From Selaginella moellendorffii (taxonomy: Eukaryota > Streptophyta > Lycopodiopsida > Selaginellales > Selaginellaceae): a DNA stretch of 64,000 nt. Below are positions 35,201-47,141 of this stretch, piece after piece. The position numbers and the translations under genes were made by a program. Under the pieces are notes generated by a model. That model made no database searches, had not been told where the DNA came from, and saw nothing but the letters and a program-made list of their open reading frames with translations. The first letter of the stretch is position 1, and every line of letters starts with the position of its first letter. The stretch lies in NCBI RefSeq assembly GCF_000143415.4, contig NW_003314264.1, forward strand, positions 1,149,520 through 1,213,519, given 5' to 3'.

Positions 35201-38080
35201 TGTGGTCTCATGCCATTCCTTGCAGGAGACACTTCTTCAAAGGCAAAACAGGCAAGCACCAGCCAAGCTCAAACTGACAGTTGTCATAAAAAGCGAAAGC
35301 ACGTTGGACAGTCGTCGAGATCAGAGGCGTTTGATTCGAAAAGGAAGAAGGGCAACGAAAAGATGATAGGTAATGCCTCGCGGTTATGGCGTGTGTGCTC
35401 ATGCCATTCATTGCAGATCAAGGGCTGAGTGAAAGCAGGCAGTCACCACCTCCTGACTCAGATTCCTATGGCGGACTCCCCTTCCCCAATCTCAATGGAG
35501 AGGTACAATGGATGAGGGATGCTTTTCAAGTCAGGGCCACGTTTTTCTCATCTCGTCGTCTTCGAAGGGTGCAAGAACATGCAGAAACCATGTTAAGACA
35601 GTCGGGTGAGGATACGGTCCTAGGTCACGCACTAAAACAAGCTATGGATGTCTTGTATTTTGAGATGGAGACTCGGCCAGATGATTTTCCCAATATGGTC
35701 CTGGAAGAACAAGCCATCCAGCCTGAGCAGCCTATGGAAGAAATGCAGGAGAGGGATGAGGAGCCAGAGAAAGATAATGAGCAGGAAGAGCAGAAGGACG
35801 AAGAGGAGGACAAAGAAGAGGAGGACGAAGAAGAGGAGGACGAAGAGGACTTGGATGGTCCTCACAATGGTGACAATCACAATAACGACGACGACGATGA
35901 TGACGACAATGGCCAGCCTGAGGTGGCCAAAGAGCAGCGGAGGAAGGTCATACAAGACAAACCATCAGGTAAATAATAGTACATCCATTCCTAACCTTTT
36001 ACCATTTCTAACATTGTCCATGTAGGTCGCAGAGCAAATGGTAAGTAGAGATTATTCAGTTGAATTTACAAACTCTAGCCTTTAGTGTCGAGGAAGGATA
36101 GTGCCAAGCAAGGGTCGAAACGTATGTCCAATCCTTCAGAATCAGCAGTGCGCCCAAGTGATATCGGTCCTAGTTCCTCAATAGCAGTTGATGGTAAATA
36201 CAGTATAGTCGATTCAATGTGCTAATGAGTTTGTTTTTAGTAGCACGGGAGGATACCATCTCAATCGAAGGGAGATATTTGGACATGCATATGGATCCGC
36301 CAGTGGACTCTACTTGCCTGCAAGAGTCATCAGAGCTGGTGGAGGCTACTATCCATATCAACGCCAAGCAAGCTGACCACGCTCCACTTGATGCTGCCCA
36401 TACCACTGAGTCAATCTTGTCCACGTATCCAACTGACGGTGACCAGGCGCCATTGGACCTGCATGAGGCCGCCCCAGCCGCCAAGCCGGTCGTATCCTCA
36501 TTTCCAACGGACTCAACGTGTGCCCAATCGTCTAACTACGCGCCATTGGAACCTCCCTACACCGTCCCTGCTGCCTGTTCGGTCATGTCCACTTTGCCAA
36601 CGGAGGCACCAGCTGAAATGGCGTGTGATCACACGTCATCGGAACCACCCCATGCCACTGTTGAGCCAGTTGTACCAGAGTCTACAGCTGAAATGGCATG
36701 TGCCCACACGCCATCGGATGCGATTGACCCCACATTGCAGAGGAGAGTATTTCCGCCCTTCACGTTTCCTCGACCAAAACCCTCTCAACGACCATCGGGA
36801 GCAACATTCGCTAATATTGTAGATGGTAAAATTGACTTGTACCATTTTTTATGCTGACGCATTTCATTTCAGAGTCACGGCGAAGGTACTGTATCGTTTT
36901 TTATCTGAACGGTGTCCTTTTCTCCCATGAGCGTGGCTCGTCCTCGAATGTTATTGCACCCTCCAAAGCCTGCGGTCGCAAGTTGGTCAAAAGAGACAGA
37001 TTCACATTAATCACACGGGAGAAACTGCGGGATCTAATAATGACCATGCGACACTTAAAACAGAGGGCCGGGTTCAATTTGCAATTGGGAGTTTGGACAT
37101 CCATGATGCGCCACAATGCATTAACGTTGCTACAGATGATGCACGATCAGACGCGAGTAATATTACCATTTGACTTTCTCCTAACTCAAGAGGATTGCTT
37201 GACTATGGTCCATGTGAGGGGTAGCAAGCCCATCTTCGTCAAGCCAGAGGCTGTAGTGATGAACCGGACTGCTAGGTCAAGTGAAATCCTCATCATCGAT
37301 GACTCGCCGATTAAAACTGCAGCAAACACGCACACATATGCAGTGCACCCCATCTCTTGCAGTATGGAAACTAGGGAGAAGAAACCGTATGTTCTGGGGG
37401 ACCTTGCAAAACGGCTTGGAGCGATGGTGATAGAGAACCGGCCAGTCCAGGAGGTGGCTGTAGAAATCAACCAAATGGCAGATGGAACGGTATATCAGAA
37501 GCCATTTGATCGGACAGACACCAGTCATCATTTATGGCATGTATATTGTCTAGCCAAGCACTATCCGCATCTCCATAATCTGCTCAACCGGATGGGTTCT
37601 TCGACCACTGAACATGAGCGTGGACGTATTAGAGAAGAGATGGCATTACTATTGGGTTTAAATCCTGATAGTGTGGAGAGTGATGAAATTCCAAGATTAT
37701 TGTATAGGCGTTGGAGGCAAAAAATAACAGTCTGAGATGGCATGTATTTATTTAAAAATGTAACTTATTATGGCATGGGGTTCCATGCCATTGTATTAAT
37801 ATTAAAAGACAATTCTTTGAGAGGATTTGCATTATACTAGAAGTGTTACAGCATGTTATTGGAAGTCTACAAAGTTGTTTTATTAATAATGGGAAAGTAA
37901 AGATTGAATGGGGACTTGGGCTCCACCTAGACTCGGAGCAACTGAGCCAATATTAAAAGGATGAAAAGAAATTGGACGACGATGACAAGGAGAAGAGAGA
38001 GGTGAAGCAGTGGCAGGGGGAGGAGAAGTGATTGAGTAGATATTTCCTTGTTTAAAATAAAATGGCATGTGCCTCAATGC
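32221..38080 (+). repeat. Dispersed interrupted palindrome ATGGCRTG-N6-CAYGCCAT
   Basis: Copies (full or with one weak arm) at 32221-32242, 32281-32302, 33552-33577, 35054-35076, 35194-35217, 35386-35408, 36617-36639, 36692-36714, 37770-37791 and half sites at 32156-32167, 37737-37744 and 38061-38069. Those at 33552, 35054, 35194 and 35386 lie inside introns directly before the 3' splice site; 32281 probably does too. Two are inside coding sequence, where they give the repeated peptide EMAC-x-HT. Confidence 0.85.
32358..37735 (+). pseudogene. T1 gene: ParB-like, methyltransferase-like, acidic linker and FCP1-like phosphatase domains
   Basis: Exons from 32358 join in one frame after removing introns 33534-33587, 34912-34961, 35049-35086, 35177-35225, 35370-35416, 35969-36025, 36041-36085, 36194-36240 and 36826-36872 (38-57 nt). 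All but the first are phase 1. A 15 nt micro-exon lies at 36026-36040. Upstream exons exist but are undefined. Domains: ParB/sulfiredoxin-like (about 33028-33290, with VSGQHSSLAMQ in the usual nucleotide-loop position); a methyltransferase-like fold with degenerate motif I (VVEYNCGG, about 34758-34785) followed by AALLKGVPCVAV; an acidic Glu/Asp tract (about 35740-35910); a Pro/Thr-rich segment (36290-36790); and an FCP1/NIF-type phosphatase domain (36880-37330: FYLNGVLF, VWTSMMRHNA, IIDDSPIKTA). The catalytic first Asp of the phosphatase is Tyr (36902-36904). Stops at 34182 (TGA), 34791 (TGA) and 34893 (TAG) break the frame. The link between the two halves rests on preserved phase only; two adjacent genes remain possible. 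Confidence 0.68.
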
Positions 38081-38135
38081 AGTTGAATTTTGTTATATTT
38101 ATATACTATATAAAGGTTTGGAAACCTTATTTTAC

Positions 38136-38175
38136 AAGTGGGATAATGACAATTCCCACTTTAACGAAATAGAGC
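38136..38175 (-). repeat. Terminal inverted repeat, right end of T1
   Basis: Forty bases match the left end of the MITE at 22211 in inverse orientation, with three mismatches. The outer boundary is set by where the two sequences diverge (TTCC here, ATGA in the MITE). Confidence 0.85.
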
Positions 38176-38286
38176 TTCCAAGTAAAGACTAGAGTAGCAT
38201 GATGTTCTAATTGAAGTGCTGATAGTCAAGGTGGCAAATCAATACTATATTTTATCATGTATATGGGCAAGCTAATGCTATCTACC

Positions 38287-39413
38287 TATAGTGCACATGG
38301 TTTTTACTCTTTATCCTATGGTGATTTACCATAGGATAACCACAAAGTAGAACTTAAACACTCTATATGCCACGTGCCACATGTCCATAGGACAGTGGTG
38401 CAGAACCCAAGTTTTAGGGCTTTGGGCCACTGAACAAAAAAAAAAAACCAAACTCCTAAACATGGAGCCAAGGAGCGAAGGTACTAGAGCATGAAGTGAT
38501 TTTCGAGCATACAGCCTAAAGAGTGAAGGGATAGGAGCACAGAGTGATTTGGAATAATTCTAGAACATTCAACATCCCAATACTAATATTAGCATGTAAA
38601 ATGAAGCCAAACAGAGTCTGGCGCTATTTCAACATACAGATGGCCTAACGCAAAGATATGGATACTCCATCAACTAACATGGTTTGGAACTTAGGCTTAA
38701 ACCCAAGTAGGACACAAAACAAGGATAGGCACACAAATAGGAGATAAACTATACCTCAAGTTGGATGGCCATGCCTGACCTAGACACTATCCCTACTATA
38801 CATTTGGAACCCTCCATAGCCATAAACCCCCCCCAAACGAGGAATACACATTTTGGGCTTTCACCCTTAGCCACCCTTAGTACTAGGAGTTAGTCTTTGG
38901 GACAAGTTCAAAACTTACTAAATATGGAATATCCATAGATTGTGAATTTGAACATGGGATGAACACTATTGTGTTCAAGACAATCTCTACATTCTGTAGA
39001 TATGCCAAATGAGTATATCTAGACACTTTCTATAAATAGCATTTAGGACCGAAATGAGACTAACACAAAGGGCATGATAGCAAGGGTGTTTGGCAAACAC
39101 AGTAAGCTATCATATAGCAAATATTGAGGAACAATGTTCAATATCACGGGGGTTCCCAACACTAGCAAGTGCAAGCTAACGAATGAGTTTCTCTAATCAG
39201 GTCATGTATACTTGACTAAAAACACTTAGGAATTTCTTCCTTATGCTCATCTAATCAAATGCACATGTGAATACTAGTTTCTCAACTAGCTTATGTGGAG
39301 ATTGATAAAGGATCCAGCAATACTAACCTTCTACTGTCGTGGCAGTAAAAAAGAATATCCAAAAAGACTAGTTGACAAATAACTTTTTTATACCCAAAGT
39401 CACATTTGTGACA
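38287..39413 (-). mobile_element. 3' LTR of element C, copy 2
   Basis: It is the inverse of the solo C LTR at 47142, with the G-tract core at about 38800-38870. The adjoining 39414-39428 is, on the minus strand, CTAAAGGGGGTAGAG, a polypurine tract, which proves this is the 3' LTR of a minus-strand element. Confidence 0.9.
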
Positions 39414-42193
39414 CTCTACCCCCTTTAGGGAAGATTAACATCCTTATCAATGCATATTCCAGTCTAGACCACCCAACAAGGAAACAATTGTAAAAAAAGT
39501 TCATGGTGATCACTATATAAGAAATGCACCAACTTAAATGAGTTAAAGTAACCTCTTTCTCTAACGCAGATGCACTACCAACTTAGACACCTTCCGACCG
39601 TCACCGATAAGAAAATGACCAATAGAGTTAGCCACCCTTGCTACTCTAGATGTTGCCCAACTTACAAAAGTGTGATACGCCTCTGCCCACAGGGATATAA
39701 AGAGAGAAGCTAGAGGCCCCAACCCTCATGAGCAAAGAAACCAAACTTGTTGGTAAGGTTTAGATAGACTACTATAAATAGGCAATTAGAGTTGTTTACA
39801 CAGTCACGCCCTTTAAACGGAATAAGGAACATTGACAAAGAGGCAGGTAATATGACCAGTCAACAGTAGCTATTCCATGACTAAAGATTTCACCATGCAC
39901 ATGAAGTGCCAAAGCCAATCTGCATATATTGGCCCAAACTCAAAGATCAATAAACAGACAATATCAAAGTCAAAGACAATGATATCTTAGAGATTTAATT
40001 ATCAATGAATAAATCTTATATGAGTATTCCAAGTTATCATCTGATAAACAAGAATTATAGTATAGAAACCACTAAGATCACTATAGTTGGAAAACATAGA
40101 ATTCATTATCCAAAAAAATTTAATAGCTAGTGTATCATTAAGAAAAACTCAATGATGAAACTTAACTATCAAAAATTTCAAATAGCATGTTAAACAATTT
40201 ATGAAAGACAGCTTAAAGAACATAAAGTATCATTGGCTTAGCAAACAAAATGATCACAAATGTATCACCCAAAAGAAATAACATTTTAATCTATCAGAAT
40301 TAACTTGAGCAACAATCAATAAAACAAAATGACTGTGATAAGACCAATAAATACTCATTCATGCCAACTGTCACACTAATCAATCTATAAATAGATCTTA
40401 GTCAACAATACTAAGAAACTAAAGTTGCTCAAGCAAGCATCAACAACATCCTATCGATATCTCAAACCTTAGAAACCAATCCAAAGTAAACCACAAAAAA
40501 TATGTGGTAATGCGAAAAGCCATAATCTATAAAAAAGAACAACTAATTATCATGAAAGATCATCAATCATCCCATTAATAGAGAAATGCATAGTCATTGT
40601 TAAAGAAAGAATCCACCATCCCAAAGAATGGCAAATCATTATAAGAATAATCAATTATCATAGATGATAGTCATTCATCACCAATAATTGCCATATGTAA
40701 ATACTAATTTCAATATCAAAGTTAATGAGCCAAAAATATGTTCCCCAACAACGTCTAACAATTGGAACAATGAGCACAAAACCCAAAGAACCAAAAACTC
40801 GAAGAAGCCTATAGCCAAGTCTTACTTAATAATGATCACAAGTTTCGCATAAAGTAATTTCAATGCTAAAGAAAAAATCATGGTACAACCCATAATATTC
40901 TTCTCAACACATCTAGAAGCTAAACTTTATAATGTTAAAGCTAATAAAGAACATTTCTACATCAATCTAAAAGTTAAACATAACAAAGCTATACTATATC
41001 AATAAGTGATCATTAAAAAATCTTCCATGAATCGATTTATAGCAAAACGTAACTCACTTTATAACAAGCACAAGAAGAATCATCCATGATTAATATATTT
41101 CAACTCAAATCTAATAAGGATTCAAACATTCTAATATCAATCACTAACTCTTCCTCCTATAGAGTTAACATTGTTTATGACTGAATCATTTTTCAATAAA
41201 AACCCGAAGCTCAACCTCTACTAAACAATCTCATATAGAACATAACTAACTCAACTTGCCACTCAGTTCATTTGAACGTCAACATAGTTGCTAACTAGCA
41301 AATATACGAATGCTAATAACACAAAGTTATAACCAAATCATCAACATTATCTTTATCAAGATTAATGAAACTCAATATCAATCCTATGGAGAGACATCTC
41401 ATCTCACTCGAATTTTAACATCAATAATGTCAACAACAAAGCATTACTTCAATGCCATTAACATCATAACAAAGTTAATAGAAAGCAAAAGTGAATCACC
41501 ACTCAAAACTCTTTAGCAACTAAGCTAACCAAAGTCAAAGATACTGTACTTAGTGTTCGAGACTAAACCTACAATAATACTCAGTTACATATAACACATT
41601 ATCAAGGAATAAATCACCACATCTAAGACTCAATATAATCTCACACCAAGGACTAAATATAACCAAATAATATTGATAAAGGAATCGATATGCTAACATG
41701 GAAAAACCATACAAACCACGACATGATCCTCCGCAACACCATTTAGTAAAGCAATTTTATCATTGCTATATCATTATCGAGCGAAACAAATATTAACAGT
41801 CTTCGACAAAGTCTACAAGCAATTACTAATTGCAAAGCAATCAATAATCACTCTTTAACTTGCCTCTCACAAAACCAAATCACTAAACTTATATTATCGA
41901 GTCATATACTTGTCCAACATAAACATAATGCCCTAAGTACAAGATAAAGGTTCATGGACAAGCACAAACTAAATGACCACTTGAATTAAACTCAACTACA
42001 ATAAGCTCATTAATATATCTAGCCAACAACTCTAAGTATATCTTGAAGAGGTTAGCTATGCATGATCACACTTAGTTGAAACTTAAGTGAAGATCATGAG
42101 ATGAACTCATATTTTGTACACAAGACAAAGCTATAGTACAGGTACTAACATCATAACTTTAAACAACTAAGTTAGACATCACTATCCTCAGCC
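39414..42193 (-). mobile_element. Internal region of element C copy 2, part 1
   Basis: Non-coding and AT-rich. From about 39990 it parallels 7681-10090 of copy 1. It is interrupted at 42193 by transposon T2, within the sequence that in copy 1 reads CCTTAGCCAAGGTGTAGGG. Confidence 0.82.
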
Positions 42194-42483
42194 GGGGATG
42201 GTGCAAAGTTGAGTTGAGCTCACGAGTTGAGCTCAATTCAACACAAGTCAACTCAAGTCAATATAGTCAATAAGAAGTATTACAAAGGAAATCTAAATTG
42301 AACAAATGAAGGTTCTAGCAAACTTTAAAATATTAAAATATGTAAATATCTAAGTTAAAAGTTTCTATAAGATTGAATTGTTTAAAAAAGATAAAGTTCA
42401 TGAGAACCTATCTTTTATAAAACTATATTATTTTATTATAACAATTGTTACAGTTGTCATATTTGATTTGACTACTTAATATT

Positions 42484-42747
42484 TTGAATACTTTTACAGT
42501 TGTAGATACTATTCCTTCATTCAAAAGATTTTTTAGGGTTCTTGAGAAGATGGGAAGCAAGGAAAACACAAGATCTGTTAATAAGAGTTATAGTGCAAAG
42601 GAATGTGAGAATGTTAATTTTTTTTCACTACCACAATTTTCATATTACACTCCTGGTCCTTATTACCCATTTGGGAATGTGAAGACCACTACCACGATTG
42701 ATAAAAATGCTCTATTACTTCTGAAACAACAGTCCAGAGCAAGATAA
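42484..42747 (+). CDS. Short ORF of unknown function in T2
   Basis: An 87-codon frame beginning at a non-ATG codon; the first ATG (GSKENTRSVNKS follows) is at 42550. It is not recognised. It may be an exon of a longer T2 gene or chance; no splice partner was identified. Confidence 0.25.
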   Translation: MNTFTVVDTIPSFKRFFRVLEKMGSKENTRSVNKSYSAKECENVNFFSLPQFSYYTPGPYYPFGNVKTTTTIDKNALLLLKQQSRAR

Positions 42748-43402
42748 ATGAAGAAATGAACAGCATGGCGGAAAGCACCAAGAAATCTACTCCATAAAAC
42801 TTTTCATGACATTTGTAATTTACATATTAATTCATATTAAAAACTCTGTTGCTTGCCTATATCACAATCCTCTCATATGATAAGTCCAAGGTATATTTTG
42901 TAGTGAATCCTCATTAAAAGTTTTCAGGAATTGTTTGTAAATAATGATAAAAGAAATCAAAATCTTTCGAAAGACTCAAAAGTAATATTATATCAAAGAA
43001 TCAACTTTATCTACATTTCCAAGACTGAAAGGCAATCTCACATAAGAGAATGGTAGCGTGCCAACGTGCTCTGCCACTATAATATGGTCTATATTTCCTT
43101 GTAGTTTATTTCCCTAGACATTTGGCACATGTAGAAAAGAATATATATGTAGCAAAGTAGGATTCATCATAATGATAGAGCATGTGTATACATGATAATC
43201 TAAAATTCTAGATGTTTACAAGAAAGCTATGATTATGAAGCCCCATTTCCAAGATTGACATTTAAAGAATCTGAGTATTGTCAGTGTTATAATAAATAAA
43301 CCTCATTCCCAAGACTAAAACTTAGTATATAAACTATCTAGAAAAGTTATAGTCATTGTAGGTTTTTTGTTCTCCTTGAGCTCTTTAGAAGTTTGTATTG
43401 AA

Positions 43403-43948
43403 ATGGCTCAAAGGAGAATCATTGCTACTCGTACTTAGCCCCCCAACATTTCATATCAATCTCCACCTCCATCCCCAAGTTCTATCAACATTCCACCTTC
43501 ACCTCCACATAACAATCCTTTTTCTGCTGAGGGCTTTAATGAAGTTGAACTAGAGCTCCCTATATGTGAAATTCCGGATCTTGCTACTAAAGAGGGATTG
43601 CCTCTAGCGCTTCAAGAGCAATGCCACATGTTTTTGCTTGATCTTGCTCCTAACATGACGGGACTACTTGAAAGCACAGAATGCTATTACATTCGGTGTC
43701 TAATATGCTACTTTTTCTTGGACAAGACAAATGGCTTTATGGGTTTACAAACTTTTCTTGAGCACTATAGGAATTGCCCAACGGCGGGTCTGGAAAATGT
43801 GCATATATGGATGTACAATAGATTCAAGAATGAGTTACGGACACATACCCACTATCACTTCATGGTGAGGAACAACATCCCCTTGGGAAACACTGCATTG
43901 GCTAGTGCAAAATATGGGGTTTTTAAGCCACACTACAGTGGAATGTAA
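43403..43948 (+). pseudogene. T2 C2HC zinc-finger-like small protein, one nonsense codon
   Basis: An ATG at 43403 opens a frame of 181 codons interrupted only by TAG at 43436. After a Pro/Ser-rich N-terminus (about residues 12-50), a segment with spacing C-x2-C ... H-x4-C (IRCLICYFF ... FLEHYRNCP) looks like a single zinc finger, as in small DNA-binding proteins of transposons. The frame ends GM followed by TAAG, and a GT at the same place could be a splice donor to further exons. Role as a DNA-binding accessory protein is an inference. Confidence 0.5.
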
Positions 43949-44487
43949 GATCTAGAATTACTTTATTATACTATAGTATTGTCACTATTAAAAGAAAAAA
44001 TATAATAAAATGATATTAGTTTTAGCTAACATACCTTGTTCTAGAAGGTGCTATCATATCACATACAATTGTTTACAAAATGTTAAAGGAGGACATGGCA
44101 ACATACAGGCACTACAAAGTGATGATGACAGGTGAGAATGATAATCCGCAATTACAATATCTGACACTGATACTGACATCTGAAAATTTTAATGATATCT
44201 AACACTTTCACTGACATCTAACATATAACAAGCTTTCCATTTTATGTAAGGATGCAATTAACTTTCTTCTACCTTATCATCAACATAATGATTTCTTTTA
44301 TACTTCCTTCTATATTGGTATTGTGGGGAAGATTCACCTTGCATATGTTGAGCCATGGCTTCTGCATAGGCAGGGAGACTTCCAAAGCCTCCAATTCTAA
44401 AAACTCCAGGTGATTGTGATCTATAAAATAGAATGAAACATATATTAAAATTTTAATAAACATAATTTACCTCCTTGAGGTTAGAGG

Positions 44488-44857
44488 TGTCAGGAATCCC
44501 CCAATTCTTGCCACATTCCTGACCTGCAGACCACATTCCTGACTCTCGAGACACTTCCCTATTCCTGACTCTCGAGATACTTCCCTATTCCTGACTCTCG
44601 AGACACTTTCCGATTCCTGAGTCTCGAGCCATATTCCTGATGATGATGTGGCGCCTCCTCGACCTCAGCTATATTTAGGCCGTCCTCAATCCAAGAGTGG
44701 TGGAGCTTCATCAACCTATAGTATATATAGGTTAGCCTTGTTCCATTTCTCCACAATCTGAATCAACGCCAGTCTAAGGCCTCTTCTTTGTTCCCACTAG
44801 CTTTTTCTCTTTGTCTTTTTGCATTTTCCAGTCTTGATCTTGTCAGGGGTCTTGATA
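44488..44857 (+). mobile_element. Solo LTR of element D
   Basis: 370 bp, TGTCAGG...CTTGATA, flanked by the perfect 5 bp duplication AGAGG (44483-44487 and 44858-44862). It lies in the last coding part of the T2 methyltransferase-like gene. It is nearly identical to the D LTR at 7311-7680, which also sits beside an AGAGG. Confidence 0.93.
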
Positions 44858-47141
44858 AGAGGCAACTCACAAAATCCTCTGAGCCAGCGTTTGACGAAAT
44901 GATGTTCTTCAATAACAAACACCAACCTACCAGAGTCACATGCTGCCTCCACCATAGAATTGCTACCTGTTGTGCAATCAATCACAACACCATCTGGTGG
45001 GCAATAGAGCTCAAGCAAGACTTGCATTGCTGATGGAGTTCGAAATCAGTACCCTAGAAATGTGTTGTGGATTTGCTCATCCACAAGGTTAGGTATGATG
45101 TTAGTGGAACTATCATACCCAAGCAAAACACATGCTGCACATTCTCTATCACGAAACCCATCATGTGTGTTTTTGCAAAAGGCATGATAGGTCCACATCA
45201 TAACTTGGAAAATAAAAATGTTTAGAAATTAGATAAAAATATAAAATACATACTCACCTTTTTAGGCTTCCCTTGGACACCCTTCATATTGACGCCAATA
45301 GGACCCATGATGCACCCGAAAGAGAATGACTTGAAATGAACTTCTGCTACGCACATCATAAGCTCATACCTCCAGTTGGGGTCATTCGGTAGGATGAAGA
45401 CGACATGGCCAGCTTCGAGCATAAGTGCTTCGGACAATAGGAATGCATTGCGCAAGTGGTTAGATGTGAGAAAGTTCCAATCCTCAATTTTCCCATCGAT
45501 ATTTGAAAGACCATCTGGAAAGTCGAAGAGAATGAAGTCCGCAACTGGGAGCAAGGGCCTTTGTATCTTTCGGCACCAACGGTTGAATTAGTGCCATATA
45601 TCCATGTTGATGTCGTCTTCCATGAAAGATGTCAATCCATGTTGATGTCGTTGTGTTATTGGGTACACAGGACATACCTATAAAAGAGCTAAGTGAATGA
45701 AAAAAACAATAAATAGTATGCTACTGTCATATGGCATGTTGTCGATGAGAGTTCTTCTAACTCCTCTTCATGAGCATCTTGTCGAGCTGGAATGAAATTA
45801 CTACCAACAGTCATTACTACAAAAAACATGTATTACCACCTTTAGTTTGTAAAATTCACTTTTGCTTACCTCGAGGTCGATGTAATATTCTGTGAACCAT
45901 TTGATCATTGTTTTTTACTGGTAGAACTTGATCCAGATCTTGGTTGTTTGATGGCTGAATTGGAGCCTGTTCCTGGCTGTCTGGTGGTGGAACACGAACT
46001 TGATTTAGAGCTTCCTCATCCTCGTCTCCATGGTCACTTGCATTGCCATTGTTGCTAGCATTGATAACTTTCTCGCGATCTAATATAGAGGTCTCCTTCC
46101 CTAGGAGCTCCAACTCCCAAGGGCATTCTATCTTTCGTGCCTTCGAAACTCTCGCAAACATTGTTGGGTATATTCCTCCATCCCTTACACCCTTTGCAAC
46201 AAGTCAAGTGTGCCTTAAATGGCATGCCTCTATATCAAAGATACCTGTAAATAATATATATTAAAAAACAGTCTTAGAAATCATATTATACCTATAAGCT
46301 GCACGTCGCATGAAATAAGGTTGACTATGTTGGCAATCATAAGTTGTTGTGCTTGTAGACTTCTCTAGCAGCCACCTCTCTTTGATCCCTTTCAATGACG
46401 TATTGATGTAAGTGTCGAAAGACATGAATGTGCCATCTGGATCGTCACCAATGTGTGGTGCCAAGAACTTCTCACCTTCACTTATAATTTACATGATGTA
46501 GACAGCCCTTCTCATCATGTTCTCAAATAGTTTTGGCAGTCCTTTCTCTCTATTCATCAAGCAGACATTGAGGAACTTTAGAGTCTCTATCTATTGCTTA
46601 TATGGAAGCTTCAATTTTGCGATATTGTAAATCATGTCATTTGGAGTTTTGTTCACTGCAAAAGTAACATATGCATAATTAAGAAAAATGAAGTGTGATA
46701 AAAAACTTACATTCATGAGAAGAAATTTTAGCTATAGTCTCTAGCCACTCCTTCGGCCTACGATTGTCTACAATGCATACTAGTTTCTTCAACTTTGAGG
46801 ACTTTGCATGCTGAATTTTGTGCTCAATTTGTACAAACTCAGCTAAGAGCTCTTCTCGACTCTTCTCCGGATATGCAAGTTCCTAAGCATCTTGCTTGAC
46901 CTTCACCAAAGGCTAAAAACCAAAACAATTAAAAGAGGCTTTTATAAAATAAAAGGGAAAGACATACCTTACACCACATAGCGAGCATAAAACTGATTGG
47001 GTTGTTAAACCAAGTTGTACGGTCATTTTGAGTATCATCACCATAATGTTGATGGATGTCATCCTCACTCAAGTCTACCAAAAATCGAAGTTGCTCAATG
47101 TCATAGACAAAGTTTTGCTTTTGAACAGCGAACTGCCCAAG

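Larger units (their letters stand above)
32161..38175 (+). mobile_element. DNA transposon T1 (left end missing)
   Basis: The right end (38136-38175) is a terminal sequence shared with the MITE at 22211-22494. The interior carries about a dozen copies of the interrupted palindrome ATGGCRTG-N6-CAYGCCAT, which also lies just inside both ends of the MITE, as subterminal transposase-binding sites do in several superfamilies. A single large gene fills the interior. I see no DDE-type transposase; it may have been in the lost left part, or the gene here may include the mobility function. Superfamily unassigned. Confidence 0.7.

Noticed and set aside
35620-35960. Minus-strand open frame rich in Val/Leu/Phe (membrane-like protein)
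   Set aside because: It is the complement of the acidic GAG/GAC tract of the T1 gene. The plus-strand frame joins its neighbours by splicing, and the minus frame does not.
44797-45033. Plus-strand open frame across the D LTR boundary
   Set aside because: It overlaps the LTR and is antisense to the methyltransferase-like exon; no independent support.
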